A DNA stretch of 26,102 nt from IMG/VR virus record IMGVR_UViG_3300025118_000119, positions 1 to 26,102 of that record. One strand, given 5' to 3'. Below, piece after piece: positions 8,001 through 17,500 of the stretch (position 1 is the stretch's first letter; every line of letters starts with the position of its first letter). Under the pieces are notes generated by a model. It saw only the letters and a list, made by a program, of their open reading frames with translations, was not told the origin of the DNA and searched no databases. The position numbers were made by a program, and so were the translations under genes. The stretch is from a virus.

Positions 8001-9957
8001 CAGTAGTAACACCAGAAATAGTTAAAGAATTTTTAGATACACTTTCAACTCTAGCATAAGAAGAAGTAGTTACTCCACTAATATTGGGATTAGTATATGA
8101 TACAATATTTCCCACTGTAGCAATTCCTACAAAGAACTTAGTAGCATCTGTACTAGTAACTGTAGAAATTCCTAGATATGTTCCAGAAGTAGTAGCTGCA
8201 CTAACACTAACTTCTCCAAAATTTGTTAATAAATTCTGTTTTACATCAGCATTAAATGTACTAGCTGTACTTACAGTTCCATGAATGGATTTAATATCGC
8301 TACTAGTATATGAAGTAGACCCTACTGAAATATTTCCATTTTCTATTCCATTAAAAATAAATTGCTCTCCTACAATAAAGGTTCCTTTAGTATTATACGC
8401 AGTAACACCAGTGCCAGAACTTACATCATATCTTAAATATCCTGTAGCTCCACTAGACTTTCCTTTAATATGAGTAGGAACACTTAAAGTAGCAGCTGTA
8501 TTTAAAGTTATATTTGTATAAGTTTGAATATCATATAAAGCAATATCCCATTCATTTTCGTTTGGTGTTGAAGTATTATAAGATCCAGATTCTAAAGCAA
8601 AATCATATACACGTGCTAATCCTACCTCTTTACCAGCAGAAGTGGTTGTTGCAGCACCAATTCTAGAATCTCTTAAACTTACTGTATAATTAGTCCCTAT
8701 TCCTATAGTAGGGGAACCAGATACCCTATTTAATGTAAATGTAGGTCCACTAACATAATTAAGACTTTGATTTTCTAATACCTTAACTGCTCTTGTTTTT
8801 GGAAAATCTAAAAATGCAGGAACTACAGTTTCTACTTCATATCCTTCAACAAAAGCTTTTCCTGGAGATATTTTATAAGTTCCTAAATCTTCACTAGGAA
8901 TTTGATTATTATAAGTGGTTTGATCTGAATTAAAAATTCCATCATTTCCTTCATAATCATTTAAAGTATTTCTAGGAGTAACGGAATATGGTTTAACATA
9001 ATAATTTCCAGATTCATCAAAAGTTCTTCTTGCAAATTCCTCTTCTATTTTATTATAATCAGTTTTTGTAGTAACATGAGCTAATACTCCACCAATAACC
9101 ACCATCAATTCTATAAAATTTGATGTTTTACTATTATCGTATGGTAAAGCTGTTAAATTTACTTGAATAGATAATCTATCTGCACCAGGAGCAGTATAGT
9201 TACTAAATCCAGCAGCATTATCACTTAAAGATGGATCTATATTGGCATTGATAATTGATTCATCAATTTGCAATCCTATTCTAAGATTAATATCATCAAT
9301 TCCATAAGGATCTAGAATAATAGTTTGTTCTTCTACTTCTATAAAATATCCTCTTATATAATAGACTCCAGCAGATAGAGTAGCTGATGCTCCTGTAAAT
9401 GTAGCATCTTCACTGACTACTTGAGCTAGAGTTTCTCCTGGTTGAAAAGTTAATGCTGTTTCACCATCTGGACCTAAAGTTTCAAATACATCTTGATCTA
9501 ATAATAAACTTTCTCCTGGCACAAATTCAGTATTATCTTCCCCTCCAGTATTTAAATATTGAACGTATAAAATATACCAATCGGCACCGAGTTGAGATTG
9601 TCCACTAACTTGCTTTATTTTAGCTTTTACACCAGATTCACTACCAATTACTACCACACTATCTTGAAGATTGAAATCGTAAATATAAGAATTTACATCT
9701 ATTCCTTCATTAAATTTTTCAATTCTAACTGATTGACATCCTGGATTATATACAACACCACCTCCTGTTACAGAAGCTCCATCTTTAAAAATATGTTCTC
9801 CAAATTTCTCAATTTGATTTTGAAGAATTGATTGAATTCCAGTTAATTCACGTGCCTGTACTGGCAACCCTGGTTTAAATAATATTTTGCAATAATTATC
9901 CTCTGAATTAAAATCGTCAAAATAAGGAGCGACGTTTAAATTGGTTTCCTGTGGCAT
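2029..9957 (-). CDS. Giant baseplate/tail structural protein in the gp9-gp10 position, DUF4815-like N-terminus, DUF4214-like insertion
   Basis: This 2642-residue protein begins MPQETNLNVAPYFDDFN and continues PGLPVQARELTGIQSILQNQ, the DUF4815-type start of large structural proteins in marine T4-like phages. Further conserved blocks are YGDLPEINDTRVSDILDIRPR (about 1000-1022), PNTGLYAFFDGQDIAKYIIP (about 1390-1412) and GEDPLAQSFRI followed by VTKIDLYFASKD (about 1820-1845). Between them lie a polyproline hinge (1667-1706), a DUF4214-like domain (1707-1765) and a basic tail (1766-1816). The region 2050-2300 carries beta modules also seen in gp7. T4 gp10 has only 602 residues. By synteny it follows gp8 where T4-like phages encode gp9 and gp10, so I infer the peripheral wedge and fibre connector, but direct similarity to T4 gp10 is not visible to me. 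It starts 6 bases after the gp8 stop with only a weak AAAGAA upstream. Confidence 0.82.
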   Translation of the reverse strand: MPQETNLNVAPYFDDFNSEDNYCKILFKPGLPVQARELTGIQSILQNQIEKFGEHIFKDGASVTGGGVVYNPGCQSVRIEKFNEGIDVNSYIYDFNLQDSVVVIGSESGVKAKIKQVSGQSQLGADWYILYVQYLNTGGEDNTEFVPGESLLLDQDVFETLGPDGETALTFQPGETLAQVVSEDATFTGASATLSAGVYYIRGYFIEVEEQTIILDPYGIDDINLRIGLQIDESIINANIDPSLSDNAAGFSNYTAPGADRLSIQVNLTALPYDNSKTSNFIELMVVIGGVLAHVTTKTDYNKIEEEFARRTFDESGNYYVKPYSVTPRNTLNDYEGNDGIFNSDQTTYNNQIPSEDLGTYKISPGKAFVEGYEVETVVPAFLDFPKTRAVKVLENQSLNYVSGPTFTLNRVSGSPTIGIGTNYTVSLRDSRIGAATTTSAGKEVGLARVYDFALESGSYNTSTPNENEWDIALYDIQTYTNITLNTAATLSVPTHIKGKSSGATGYLRYDVSSGTGVTAYNTKGTFIVGEQFIFNGIENGNISVGSTSYTSSDIKSIHGTVSTASTFNADVKQNLLTNFGEVSVSAATTSGTYLGISTVTSTDATKFFVGIATVGNIVSYTNPNISGVTTSSYARVESVSKNSLTISGVTTVGGICEGGLPLITINPSNFKILSSRFHSSEDNNLYTQFPKNNVKSVDLTNSHITIRKQFDVNITDGTTGSILTGSPHETFLPYDEEDYILIRTDGTTESLSSDKFDFNTGSTELIINGLGANSSAKLVATIRKVNVTEKIKEKKKINVLTITKSQNSQSGIGSTTLNDGLTYSTVYGTRVQDEEISLNVPDVMKVYGILESKNSSEPAFSQIALIAINSSTAKTGDLLIGDRFSGKSSKCNGIYVSRVDDSTINYIKLNDYEFQLNEEIIFQESGITATTSSLIIGSENITQEFTYDDGQRNTIYDFARLVRKSNFNPPTKQLKIVFESAYFSAADAGDLTTPSSYKNFDYGDLPEINDTRVSDILDIRPRVSDFSGTSRSPFEFLGRNFTADGNSAKNILASDKSILLGYEFYLPRLDRIYLSKDGTFQLMQGTPAENPEYPATIDGALQVASIELPAYLYSVTDASITLASYKRYQMSDINKLEKRIENLEFYTSLSLLESNTLNLNITDSDGLNRFKSGFFVDDFSNTDNQIKETIVKNSIDYRNGELRPSPHTTEIDLQLDLNSANNIRKTGNVLSLDYEDVIQLNQPFATRVENVTPYLVNYYGGKVFLTPESDIWIDEVVLTAKQKELTTYTNTSSQLNAAEFDKRTGYSPVVWGAWKMNWTGYEHVDNKSNTRWEGRELVRRTTTTKQRIGTKKRTGTKKLVRETFSTVNEGDKILNSELVSYLRSRNIKFDAQKLKPNTGLYAFFDGQDIAKYIIPKLLEISMTTGTFAVGETVIGMTNNGKEIVRFKVAKSNHKKGPFNEPTHVYKANPYYQFTPLYKGTTLLLDSIVPTQSSSANVPPVNNSASSAVVNVPELYSSTSTILNVDLDSLSDKADNTYFGYVEKGLKLVGQTSNAQASISNLRLRSDISGSVFGSLFIPNPNEITNPKFDSGKKVFRITSSPFNSQIPGNVQTDATTVFESSGSINTTQGTIISVRNIATDILTRVETSTARGETTSVTSTAVVDRLPPSPPPPPIKPPEVDVVIIPPKIIPPKPVIILPPPPAPQDFVTRAYIAVFNRKPDGGGHHYWKNQVISDMAKLGITPGSSRFEHKAYQKVVWYLERSQESLDKKVEAKGWNQKKMDAVKKMNANRKFNKNTRKRFGYTAKQYKSWPKNKFGCPTGEDPLAQSFRIEDTSGIYVTKIDLYFASKDQFLPVSVQLRPMQAGVPQNLILPFGEIILDPDDVNISDDASVATTVTFNAPVYLSPNQSYSVVLLSISNEYTAWISRMGETEIQTVDKPESERVIVSSQPTLGSLFKSQNGETWNPSQYEDLKFTLYKAKFLSETGSINFHNPSLLTYSEDIGPLLKDPFEISSNKIRIGFNTTISDTGVTFGNIIQQDGSNASGRYVGAAGTASGNLTITNSGVGYTPSSGAVTYQNVSLNTITGYGRNATANLTISNGVASAATILSGGSGYVIGDVVGITSVGINSLGRNIKFSIAAVTGTNEWVLDNVQGEFSSGVGKTIQYVTGAGTTILNYAAGGNVWLSGAPVTDTDGLHIKVNQKNHGMYFTQNKVTFADVETDVAPTQLAADYDSSSTGSIIVDDASDFAEFEGVGIGSTNLGYVKIGSEILSYSGVVSNTLTGVVRGVDSTQTLSHSADDFLRKYELNGISLRRINTNHDFTDVTESNAIGMDYYKIKVDTSTNGVNRSVGTSLPVLKFNETKSAGGVNALSTENIPFEILTPIVQNMTPSGTNVTGSIRTVTGSSVDGSEAPYQDQGFEDINLYGDNFMSTPRIIASKINEEASLVTLPNNKSFTLSLNLFGTDETVSPIVDLERIGVILTSNRIDNPVDDWVTDNKVNTLKQDPNSFVYATEPITLKEGSSSIKILLEGHINVSSDLRALYAISDDPNEELVYQLFPGHTNLTQTGQIVDPAKNNGLPSKFIPKTDKVAYLSGDLVWHDYEWNIDDLPTFKYFSIKLVGTGTNQAQPPRVKNLRVLALA
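4510..4960 (-). other. Polyproline hinge, DUF4214-like domain and basic tail inside the gp10-position protein
   Basis: Residues 1667-1706 are extremely proline-rich (runs such as PPSPPPPPIKPP and LPPPPAP separated by Val/Ile). Residues 1707-1765 read DFVTRAYIAVFNRKPDGGG then HHYW, matching the DUF4214 pattern 'FVxxxYxxxxxRxPDxxGxxYW', with a following helix ending in YLERSQES. Residues 1766-1816 are unusually basic and asparagine-rich (for example KKMDAVKKMNANRKFNKNTR). The conserved structural sequence resumes at GEDPLAQSF. DUF4214 domains are known from bacterial surface and S-layer-associated proteins; their biochemical role is not settled. I infer a flexible, exposed module, perhaps an adhesin. 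Confidence 0.7.
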
Positions 9958-9963
9958 GATTCT

Positions 9964-11532
9964 TTAGAATTGCAAAATGACTTTAATATCTTCTCTTTGG
10001 TTGGCAGACCTAGTAATAGAAGGTCTGTTATCAACATAGATTATATTTCCAGAGTATTTTTTAACTTCGGGATTGGAAATTCCGTCAATGAAACTCTGAC
10101 CAAGGTAATATGTTCTATTATTTATTACAGTACTTATACCAGGACTACCTGCTGTTCCGAAATTAGTATCTATTCCTAAAGTACCTTCATTACTAGCAAT
10201 ACTAACAGAACCTCCAGTATCTGGTGTTGCTGTAAATCCATGTAAAGAATATCCATAAGTAGGATCAGTTTTTAAAGATCCATCAGTATTAAATCCAACA
10301 AGACTCTTATCTTGCCAATACTTTAAAACACCAGTTGTTTGATCATAAGAAACAACTCTACCTACTGCTGTAGATCCTACACCAACAGTTTGAGTTACTT
10401 GCCCATCTAAATTAAAAGTAGCAGTAGTATATCCTGCTCCAACCAATTTTAAAGCAGAAAGAGCACTAGCTTTAGTAAGACTTAAATTTGCAGTTGAATC
10501 GTAAGCTTCAGGATTCTCTACTATTCCAATTCTAGCAATTTGATTTCCTGTTATAAAATCTGGATTTTCAGCATCATTTTCAATTCTAGAATAAACTAAA
10601 ACGTTTTGAGCTCCTAATTCCCTATAAATATCTGCTCCATGCCCTCCTTCAGGAGGAATAATAACATTAAAAACTGGAGCAGTAGATCCAGTAGGAACTC
10701 CACCACCAACTAAATCTAAAGTTCCATAAGTATATCCAGATCCACCTTTTGCAATATTAACAGATTCTACTTTAGAATCATTATTAATAACTATAGTAGC
10801 TTCAGATCCAGAACCATCTCCAGCAACAGGAACCCCAGTATAAGTTCTATTAGCAGTTCCTATACCAGCTCCTCTATTAATAATAGTAGCAATTTTTAAT
10901 TGCCCACTATCAGCAGCATTATCTCTTACAGCAGCATTAGCAGTCCCTGTTTCCCAATCTTTAGGAACAGGCATAAAATTAGTTGAATCAAATTTTGCAA
11001 TATCACTAGGTTTAATGGTAAATAAGTATTTCCAAATATAACCATCTCCACTATCACCTGCTGCCTTAGGTTCAAGATCTGTAAAAGTTGGTTGATCTAG
11101 TGAAGGTCTACCTGTAGTATTTTCTGGGTCTGTTCCATTTTGAAGGCAAATATAAACTTTATAATCTTCATTTACTACAAAATACTTCGAGTCATATAAA
11201 TTAGTTGCTCCTGATGGTTTTGCTGTATTAGTTCTACTAATATCTCCACGATACATGTCGTAAGTTATACCTGATGTCCAAGTATTTTTATTTACTACCC
11301 TACTAACATCAGAAGAAGTAATCTTCTTTAATGCTATCATAGTATCCCAATAATCATTCTCCTGATCAAAACAATCCTTAGGGGCAAGAGGATTGCTTTC
11401 CCAAGTAGCAGAATAATTGGTAGCATTAGGTAAACCAACAAAAGAATAATATGAATTTACTGAAGAAGTTGCAGCAGAAACAAAATTCTTAGCATTCAGT
11501 ATTCTTAGTTGATCAGTTATAATAGCTGACAT
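9964..11532 (-). CDS. 8: Baseplate wedge protein gp8
   Basis: This 522-residue protein starts MSAIITDQLRILNAKNFV, with YYSFVGLPNATNYS near residues 28-41 and a motif around WDTMIALKKITSSDVSRVV near 62-80, features of gp8 in marine T4-like phages. T4 gp8 (334 residues) is a dimeric wedge component binding gp10, gp7 and gp6; the present protein is about 190 residues longer. The extra length includes beta-rich modules: VESVNIAKGGSGYTYGTLDL near residues 254-273 matches the GG-x-GY module found repeatedly in gp7. The C-terminus SITRSANQREDIKVILQF is also family-like. The gene follows gp7 after 20 bases holding an ATAAATAAC late-promoter-like box, and is followed 6 bases later by the gp10-position gene. 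No strong ribosome site is visible; the leader before ATG is A-rich (TCGTAAAA). Confidence 0.82.
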   Translation of the reverse strand: MSAIITDQLRILNAKNFVSAATSSVNSYYSFVGLPNATNYSATWESNPLAPKDCFDQENDYWDTMIALKKITSSDVSRVVNKNTWTSGITYDMYRGDISRTNTAKPSGATNLYDSKYFVVNEDYKVYICLQNGTDPENTTGRPSLDQPTFTDLEPKAAGDSGDGYIWKYLFTIKPSDIAKFDSTNFMPVPKDWETGTANAAVRDNAADSGQLKIATIINRGAGIGTANRTYTGVPVAGDGSGSEATIVINNDSKVESVNIAKGGSGYTYGTLDLVGGGVPTGSTAPVFNVIIPPEGGHGADIYRELGAQNVLVYSRIENDAENPDFITGNQIARIGIVENPEAYDSTANLSLTKASALSALKLVGAGYTTATFNLDGQVTQTVGVGSTAVGRVVSYDQTTGVLKYWQDKSLVGFNTDGSLKTDPTYGYSLHGFTATPDTGGSVSIASNEGTLGIDTNFGTAGSPGISTVINNRTYYLGQSFIDGISNPEVKKYSGNIIYVDNRPSITRSANQREDIKVILQF

Positions 11533-11546
11533 TTTTACGATTTTTT

Positions 11547-11558
11547 AGTTATTTATGA
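11547..11558 (-). promoter_or_regulatory. Putative T4-type late promoter upstream of gp8
   Basis: On the minus strand the sequence TCATAAATAACT spans the gp7 stop codon and the start of the 20-base gp7-gp8 gap. ATAAATA is a seven-base match to the T4 late-promoter box TATAAATA read by the phage sigma factor gp55, and the flank ATAAATAACT is identical to that of the candidate box before gp25. It lies about 17-25 bases before the gp8 ATG, which would give a very short leader. In an AT-rich genome the motif can arise by chance, so this is a candidate only. Confidence 0.45.
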
Positions 11559-14500
11559 ATTATAATTTAAGTATCTTAACGGATTAACTCTTTCTACTAT
11601 AGGAGAGGTGGATATTCCAGATAATCCATTACTATCACCAGCATAAGATGTGAATACCCTTGCTTTTCCTCTAGGGGCAGTAGCAATTCTACCCCAACTA
11701 TATTCACCAAAGAATTCACTATGTCCAAGTCCAGTTAATCCATTATAATCTTGAACACTTACTGTAACTTGAGCGACATAGGTTAATCCAATTCCTATAC
11801 CCATAGTTTGAGCAATAGAAACTTGAGCAACTTCATAGACATTATCTAAGAAGGAAGTTCCTATACCAACCACAGTACCATTTTGATATAGAGAAGTTAC
11901 TGAAGCACCCACATTAGAATTAAAGACTGTGAAATAATAACCAGTTGAAATTCCACTCACTGTTAATGCACTTCCTACAACAGAACTATCTCTGAATAGC
12001 GATTCTTTTGGAAGAAGTAAATCAAAGACAATACCAGTGGATGCTACACCAACTGAAGTAGTTGAAATACCAGATATAATACCAAAATCACCAGAATATG
12101 ATACATCATTTATAGTTTCTATAGAAGTAACCAATTTTGGTTCTCCTATAAGAACTGATGGAGCAGCAGTGTTAGTATAAGCAAATCCAGTAGTAGTTCC
12201 TCCATAAGAAACTGTAATAGCATTGACAGTTCCTACTCCACTTATAGTAGCAGTTGCTCTAGCACCTTGAGATGTAGTTAGTCCTACAGGAGTGGTAATA
12301 GACACTGAAGGTACTATTGTATATCCAACACCAGGATTTGTAATATCAAATGAAGTTACAGTTCCAGCAGCAGAAACAAAAGCAGTAGCAGATGCTCCTA
12401 CTATACTATCCTGAGAAATAATTCTAATATCACTCTGTCCACTATAGTTTTCTTTTGAACTATCAAAGAAAGTTCTTATATTAGAAACAAAGATAACAGT
12501 AGATCCAACTCCAACAGATTGAATAATATTAGTATTTGGATATATCAATGGTTCATAATGAGGTCTATCTTTAGTAACTGCTTCACCATCAATAAATTTA
12601 TCTTCTTTTTGTCTAGACCATGTAAGAGCTCTTTCAAAACTTTCATTAGTAGTAATTCCAGGTCCAGCATAAATGTTAGTATTAAGACTATCTGAAGCAT
12701 TGATAACAGTTACTGTTCTCTTATTTTCTTCTAAAGCTATATCCTGATCATAAAGTTTAACAGTATCACCTTTTTTAACTGTTTCTAAAATATCAACATT
12801 AGTAACATCAACAGATCCTGTTCCTTGATAGAAAAGAATCTTAGAAGTATCTCCTTCTTTAGGAGCTTCCATAAAGGTGATATAACTACCACCTTTAAAT
12901 TCATATCCAACTCCAGGAACCTGAAGAATATCGTTAATGAATATTAATATAGCAACTTCAACATCTATATTTGATCCTGGTTTAGATTGAATAGTTTGCT
13001 GTACACCATTTAAATTTAAAGCAAATGAAGTTGCCTTTCCATCAAATAAAGAATCTAAAGGATCTAGAACTTGGAAATCTCCAACAGTCCATCCAACAAA
13101 ACTATCACTAACAGTTTCTTGAATTGTTAATTGGAATTCTCTAAATTCAGAAGCTCCTGCAGTTGGAATACCTACGGCACCACCAACACCAATAGTTAAC
13201 TTTTGAGTTTCACCATAACCATAACCTTCATTAATAACTTCAAAATCAATTACACTACCACCCAATCCAACAACTATATTTGCTCTTGCTTCTGATCCCA
13301 CTCCAGATTGATTTGAAGTATAGAATAGAGGCATATTATCATAAGATAATGGTTCATCTATTACAACTGATGGAGGATTAGTTGATGTATAACCAGTGCC
13401 AGGATTAGTAATAGCAATACTTACTATATTACCACCACTTATAGCAGCAGTACCAATAAATTCAATATTAGGTGCTCCAGTGCTTAATGTCTGAACACCC
13501 ACATTCACAACTGTCTGTATACCAGTTCTATATCCTGATCCACTATTTCCTATGCTTATAGAAGTAATAGTACCCAATCCAGAAACAATAGCAGTACCAC
13601 CTGCAGCAACTAATGGTTGATAACCTAAACCTTCTGTAGACCCAACAGAAACAATGATACCTCCAAGAGGTACATTAGAACTATTAGGATCGGATGCTAC
13701 TGATGAAATAGATCCTGTAAACTGTATACTAGTGATACCAACATTAGAAGCATTTTTACCTTCAATAAGAGTATAATCTCCTGGAACATGAACACCTCCA
13801 GTATATCTTTGTGGTCCTTGAGGAACTTGATTAACTAATATAAGAGCATTATTGGTTGAGAATCCTGCTATATTACTTCCTTCAGACTGAAGAGTAAATT
13901 GAGTAGTTAATCCAGTAAAGTTGCCAGAAATATCATCAAAGATATAATTCTTAGAATATGGTTCAGATGAACCTCCTGTAATACCAGATCTCATAAAGGA
14001 TCTTCCATTAAAGGATGAATGAGTAGCAATACCAACCCAATCCCTTTCATTAGGTTCATTAGTAGTAGTTGAAAGAGGAGTTAATCCAACAGGAGCAGTA
14101 AAGAAGTTAACAGTACTATCTACAATATTATAGTTACCTTCTACCTTAGTAATTAAACTTCCATTTGTATAAGAATCTTTTTCCGTTCCCATCCAAGGTC
14201 TAGTAACAAGTAAAACGTTAGTAGCACCTAATCCAACAGAGTCTACCTTCATAATCTCACTACCAATCTTCAACAAATCGCCACCAGTAATAGATGTAAT
14301 ACCTGACAATTTAATCTTATCAGTAGTAGCTGATACATCAGCACTAATTGTAGTTGTTACGGCAGTAGCAACTATTGGAGATTGAACCACATTATCAATA
14401 CTTAATACACATCTTGAATTCTGCTTCTTAGAAGTAAAGGAATGAGAAGTTCCAATACCTACAGCAGTAATATCCAAATAAGTAGGAGTGGTCTTCAATG

Positions 14501-17500
14501 CATTCTCAGCAGAAGTAGCAAGTCTAATACTAGTATCATCTACTTTAACAGCATAGACTGTAGAAGGCAATTTATCAGTAGTACCATATCCAGTTATAGC
14601 TTGTTCATCAATTTCAATTGCAGAAGTAGTACCAGCTCCAGTATATCTGTAAGATAATTCTTCCCCAGTAACAAAGTAATGATCAGGTATAGTAATAGTG
14701 TCTTCAGTTAAATTAACTGTAGTAGTAGCACTTCCAACAAAGTCTCTTTTAAAGATTGGTAATTGTCTATGCTTAAGGTCAAATGCTCTCTTAATATCAG
14801 TTTCAGTAGCAGTATAAGCACCAAAACCAGTATCAATACTAGCATTAGTAAGATTTATTTGAGTAATGGTACTCAACTCATTAACCAACCTTAAAGCAGA
14901 TTGGAACACTCTAACCTGAACATTAGCACTTGCTATAGGAGTAAATGTTAGAGTAGTGTAATCTCCAGAAATAGCAGCATCAAAATCACCAAGATTAGTT
15001 ACAGTTTGATTGATAGCATACTCTGTTATAAATGCAGTAGTACCATCATCAACTACTATAACTTCAGATATTTGATAATGACTATTAGTAGTATCCTCTA
15101 CACATACAATATAATAAGCACCATTAAATGTTTCGCTTTCATACTGAGCAACTGTAGTAGCAGATGGAGAACCACTAGAAGATATAGAAGTATATCTAGA
15201 ATCTAAATTAGCAGTATTTAATGCAGTAGTTCCTACTCCAGCAGATGAAGCATTTCCAAAATCAACATGAACAGTATTGGCAACATATGTGCTTGCAGTA
15301 GATACTGTAGGATGAAGGTCTAGATGAACTCTAGAACCAGCAATATATGCACTATAAGTTCCAAGACCAGGTTCACCAGAAGCACTTCCTACATTACCAG
15401 TAGTTAATTGACCATATTCAACCAAATCTACATTGGTTCCATCATGAACCAATGTTATTTCATCATGCTCCCAGTAAGAAGCGTCACTAGCAGCATATGA
15501 TACTAATACCTTAGATCCTCTATAAGTGGTAGCGAAAGATATAATACTATGTTGTGTGGTGATTCCTAAAGGTATGGTTGTGGTGCTACTTGTAATATTA
15601 ACAATACCTCCCAATCCAGTAGAACCTACACCAGCAACACTATCAGAAATATTAAAGGCAACGTTTGAAACATCATAATTGTTATATTGATATTTCTTAG
15701 GGAAGAATAAAAGTCTCCCATCATCACCAGCAATATCCATATCATAAGAACCCAAATCCCCACCAAACTCACCTAAGTCAGTATTAGTCTCAACTCTACC
15801 GTACTGATTTAAGAAAATATTACCAGTATCATCATGAAGTGAAGAAACTAGCATTACTTGTCTCTCTTTAGTATATCTCTTATCCCTAATATAAGTAATA
15901 TATTTCCTATATCTAACATTTGCTAAAGTAAAGCTATCTACAGCCATAAATCTATCTGTTCTAGCATTATTATTAAATAGTCCACTAATATCATCAATAG
16001 TTAGAACTCTATTACCAACAGACTCATTATAATCTAAAAGAATTTTAGATTCAAAAACTATTTCATCGGAAATTATACTTGCATCTATATCCAAAGTTTT
16101 TTCTCTTGCAAGATCAAAATCAAATACAGTATTAAGATCCATAACAGAAACTAAGTCATTAATAACGTTAAACTGAGTTTCTTCTTGAACTGTACTAATT
16201 CCTATATCTGTTTCTGTTCTTACAATCAAATCGCTAAATTTCTTAAATCCAGCAGTATGATTCAAAGAAGATACTGCTTCTTTCCATGTTTCATATTGTA
16301 CTTCAGATTCAACAGAATATGAAAAATACTGATAATAATCACTATCAATTACCCTCTGTAGACTATTATTTAAAAATCCACTATTTTTTTGGAACCCTTC
16401 ATTAACTATAGAAGAAGCTTCTATATCATATAAAGAATCACTAAGTACCACACTATTAATAGTCCCTCTAACTCCAGAAGAATGTGCTATAAAAGATTCT
16501 CCCTTCTCATAATCTTGAACTGAGGATACTCTAAGATATCCATAAAAATCATTCCAAGATTCTAAAATACCTTCTTTAGATCCAGATACTATCTTTTCCC
16601 CTTTATCAAAATTAGGAACTTTTAATGAAATATCAAAAATTGGGAAATCTTCCTGTGCGGTAATTTTACCAGAAGAAAGATTGGATTTAAATGTGCCAGG
16701 AATTTCTCCATCTGCAATAACATTAGATAAACTGTATCTTACAGTTCCGAGAGTTCCTCCAATATTAGGATCTGTTGCTAAAATTTCAAATAGAGTATAA
16801 TCAAAATTTTCACTATTAAAACCCTTTCCAGTACTTCCTATTCCAACACTAACTCCTTCAATCAATACTTTTTTACCTACTTCAAATGGATAATCAGCAG
16901 CATTACTAAAACTAGCTCCAATAGTAATTGTTACATCTTTATTTCCACTATTATAGTCAATATTATTGATACTAATTCCATTAGAATTACTAGTAGGAAT
17001 TATTATAGGAGTGACATTATTTAAAGTTTTAACGTTATTTAAAATACTAACCTGAGTGTCACCTAGAGTATAATCTAATTCTACATCACTAACTACTTTT
17101 TTAGTTAATCCATCTAAAAGAACCAAACCTGGAGAATCTAGATAATTTTTACCAACTGAATTAATTCCAATTCTATCAAGAGATTTGAGTAAATCTACTT
17201 TAAGTAATTGAGGAACTTTAGATTCAGGACGAAGAGTTCTATCTACAGAATAATCAAATCCAACATCTTGAATATCAATTCTGTCTATTCTACCTACAGT
17301 TTCACCTTCAGCCTGCAATACAGCATCCTTTCCATTAGTAGTGAATATGGTACTAATACCAGGCAAAGATCTATATTCCTTTCCTTCATTTCTAATATCA
17401 ACTGAAAATATAGGTCCTTCAGCATTTCCAGAATCTGTAGTATATTTGAATATACCATCAGAAGATGTATATTCTAATTTTTGAGGGATTTTGGAAAGAG

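Noticed and set aside
8084-8473. Two adjacent plus-strand frames
   Set aside because: Antisense to conserved coding sequence, no start signals, and low-complexity composition fits shadow frames.
10621-10630. CCTATAAATA on the plus strand, an exact late-promoter box
   Set aside because: It lies antisense inside gp8 with no plus-strand gene downstream, so it is probably a chance match in AT-rich coding DNA.
14442-17405. Plus-strand Ser/Ile/Tyr-rich frames within gp7
   Set aside because: Shadows of the repetitive Gly/Thr/Ser codons of gp7; no recognisable motif.
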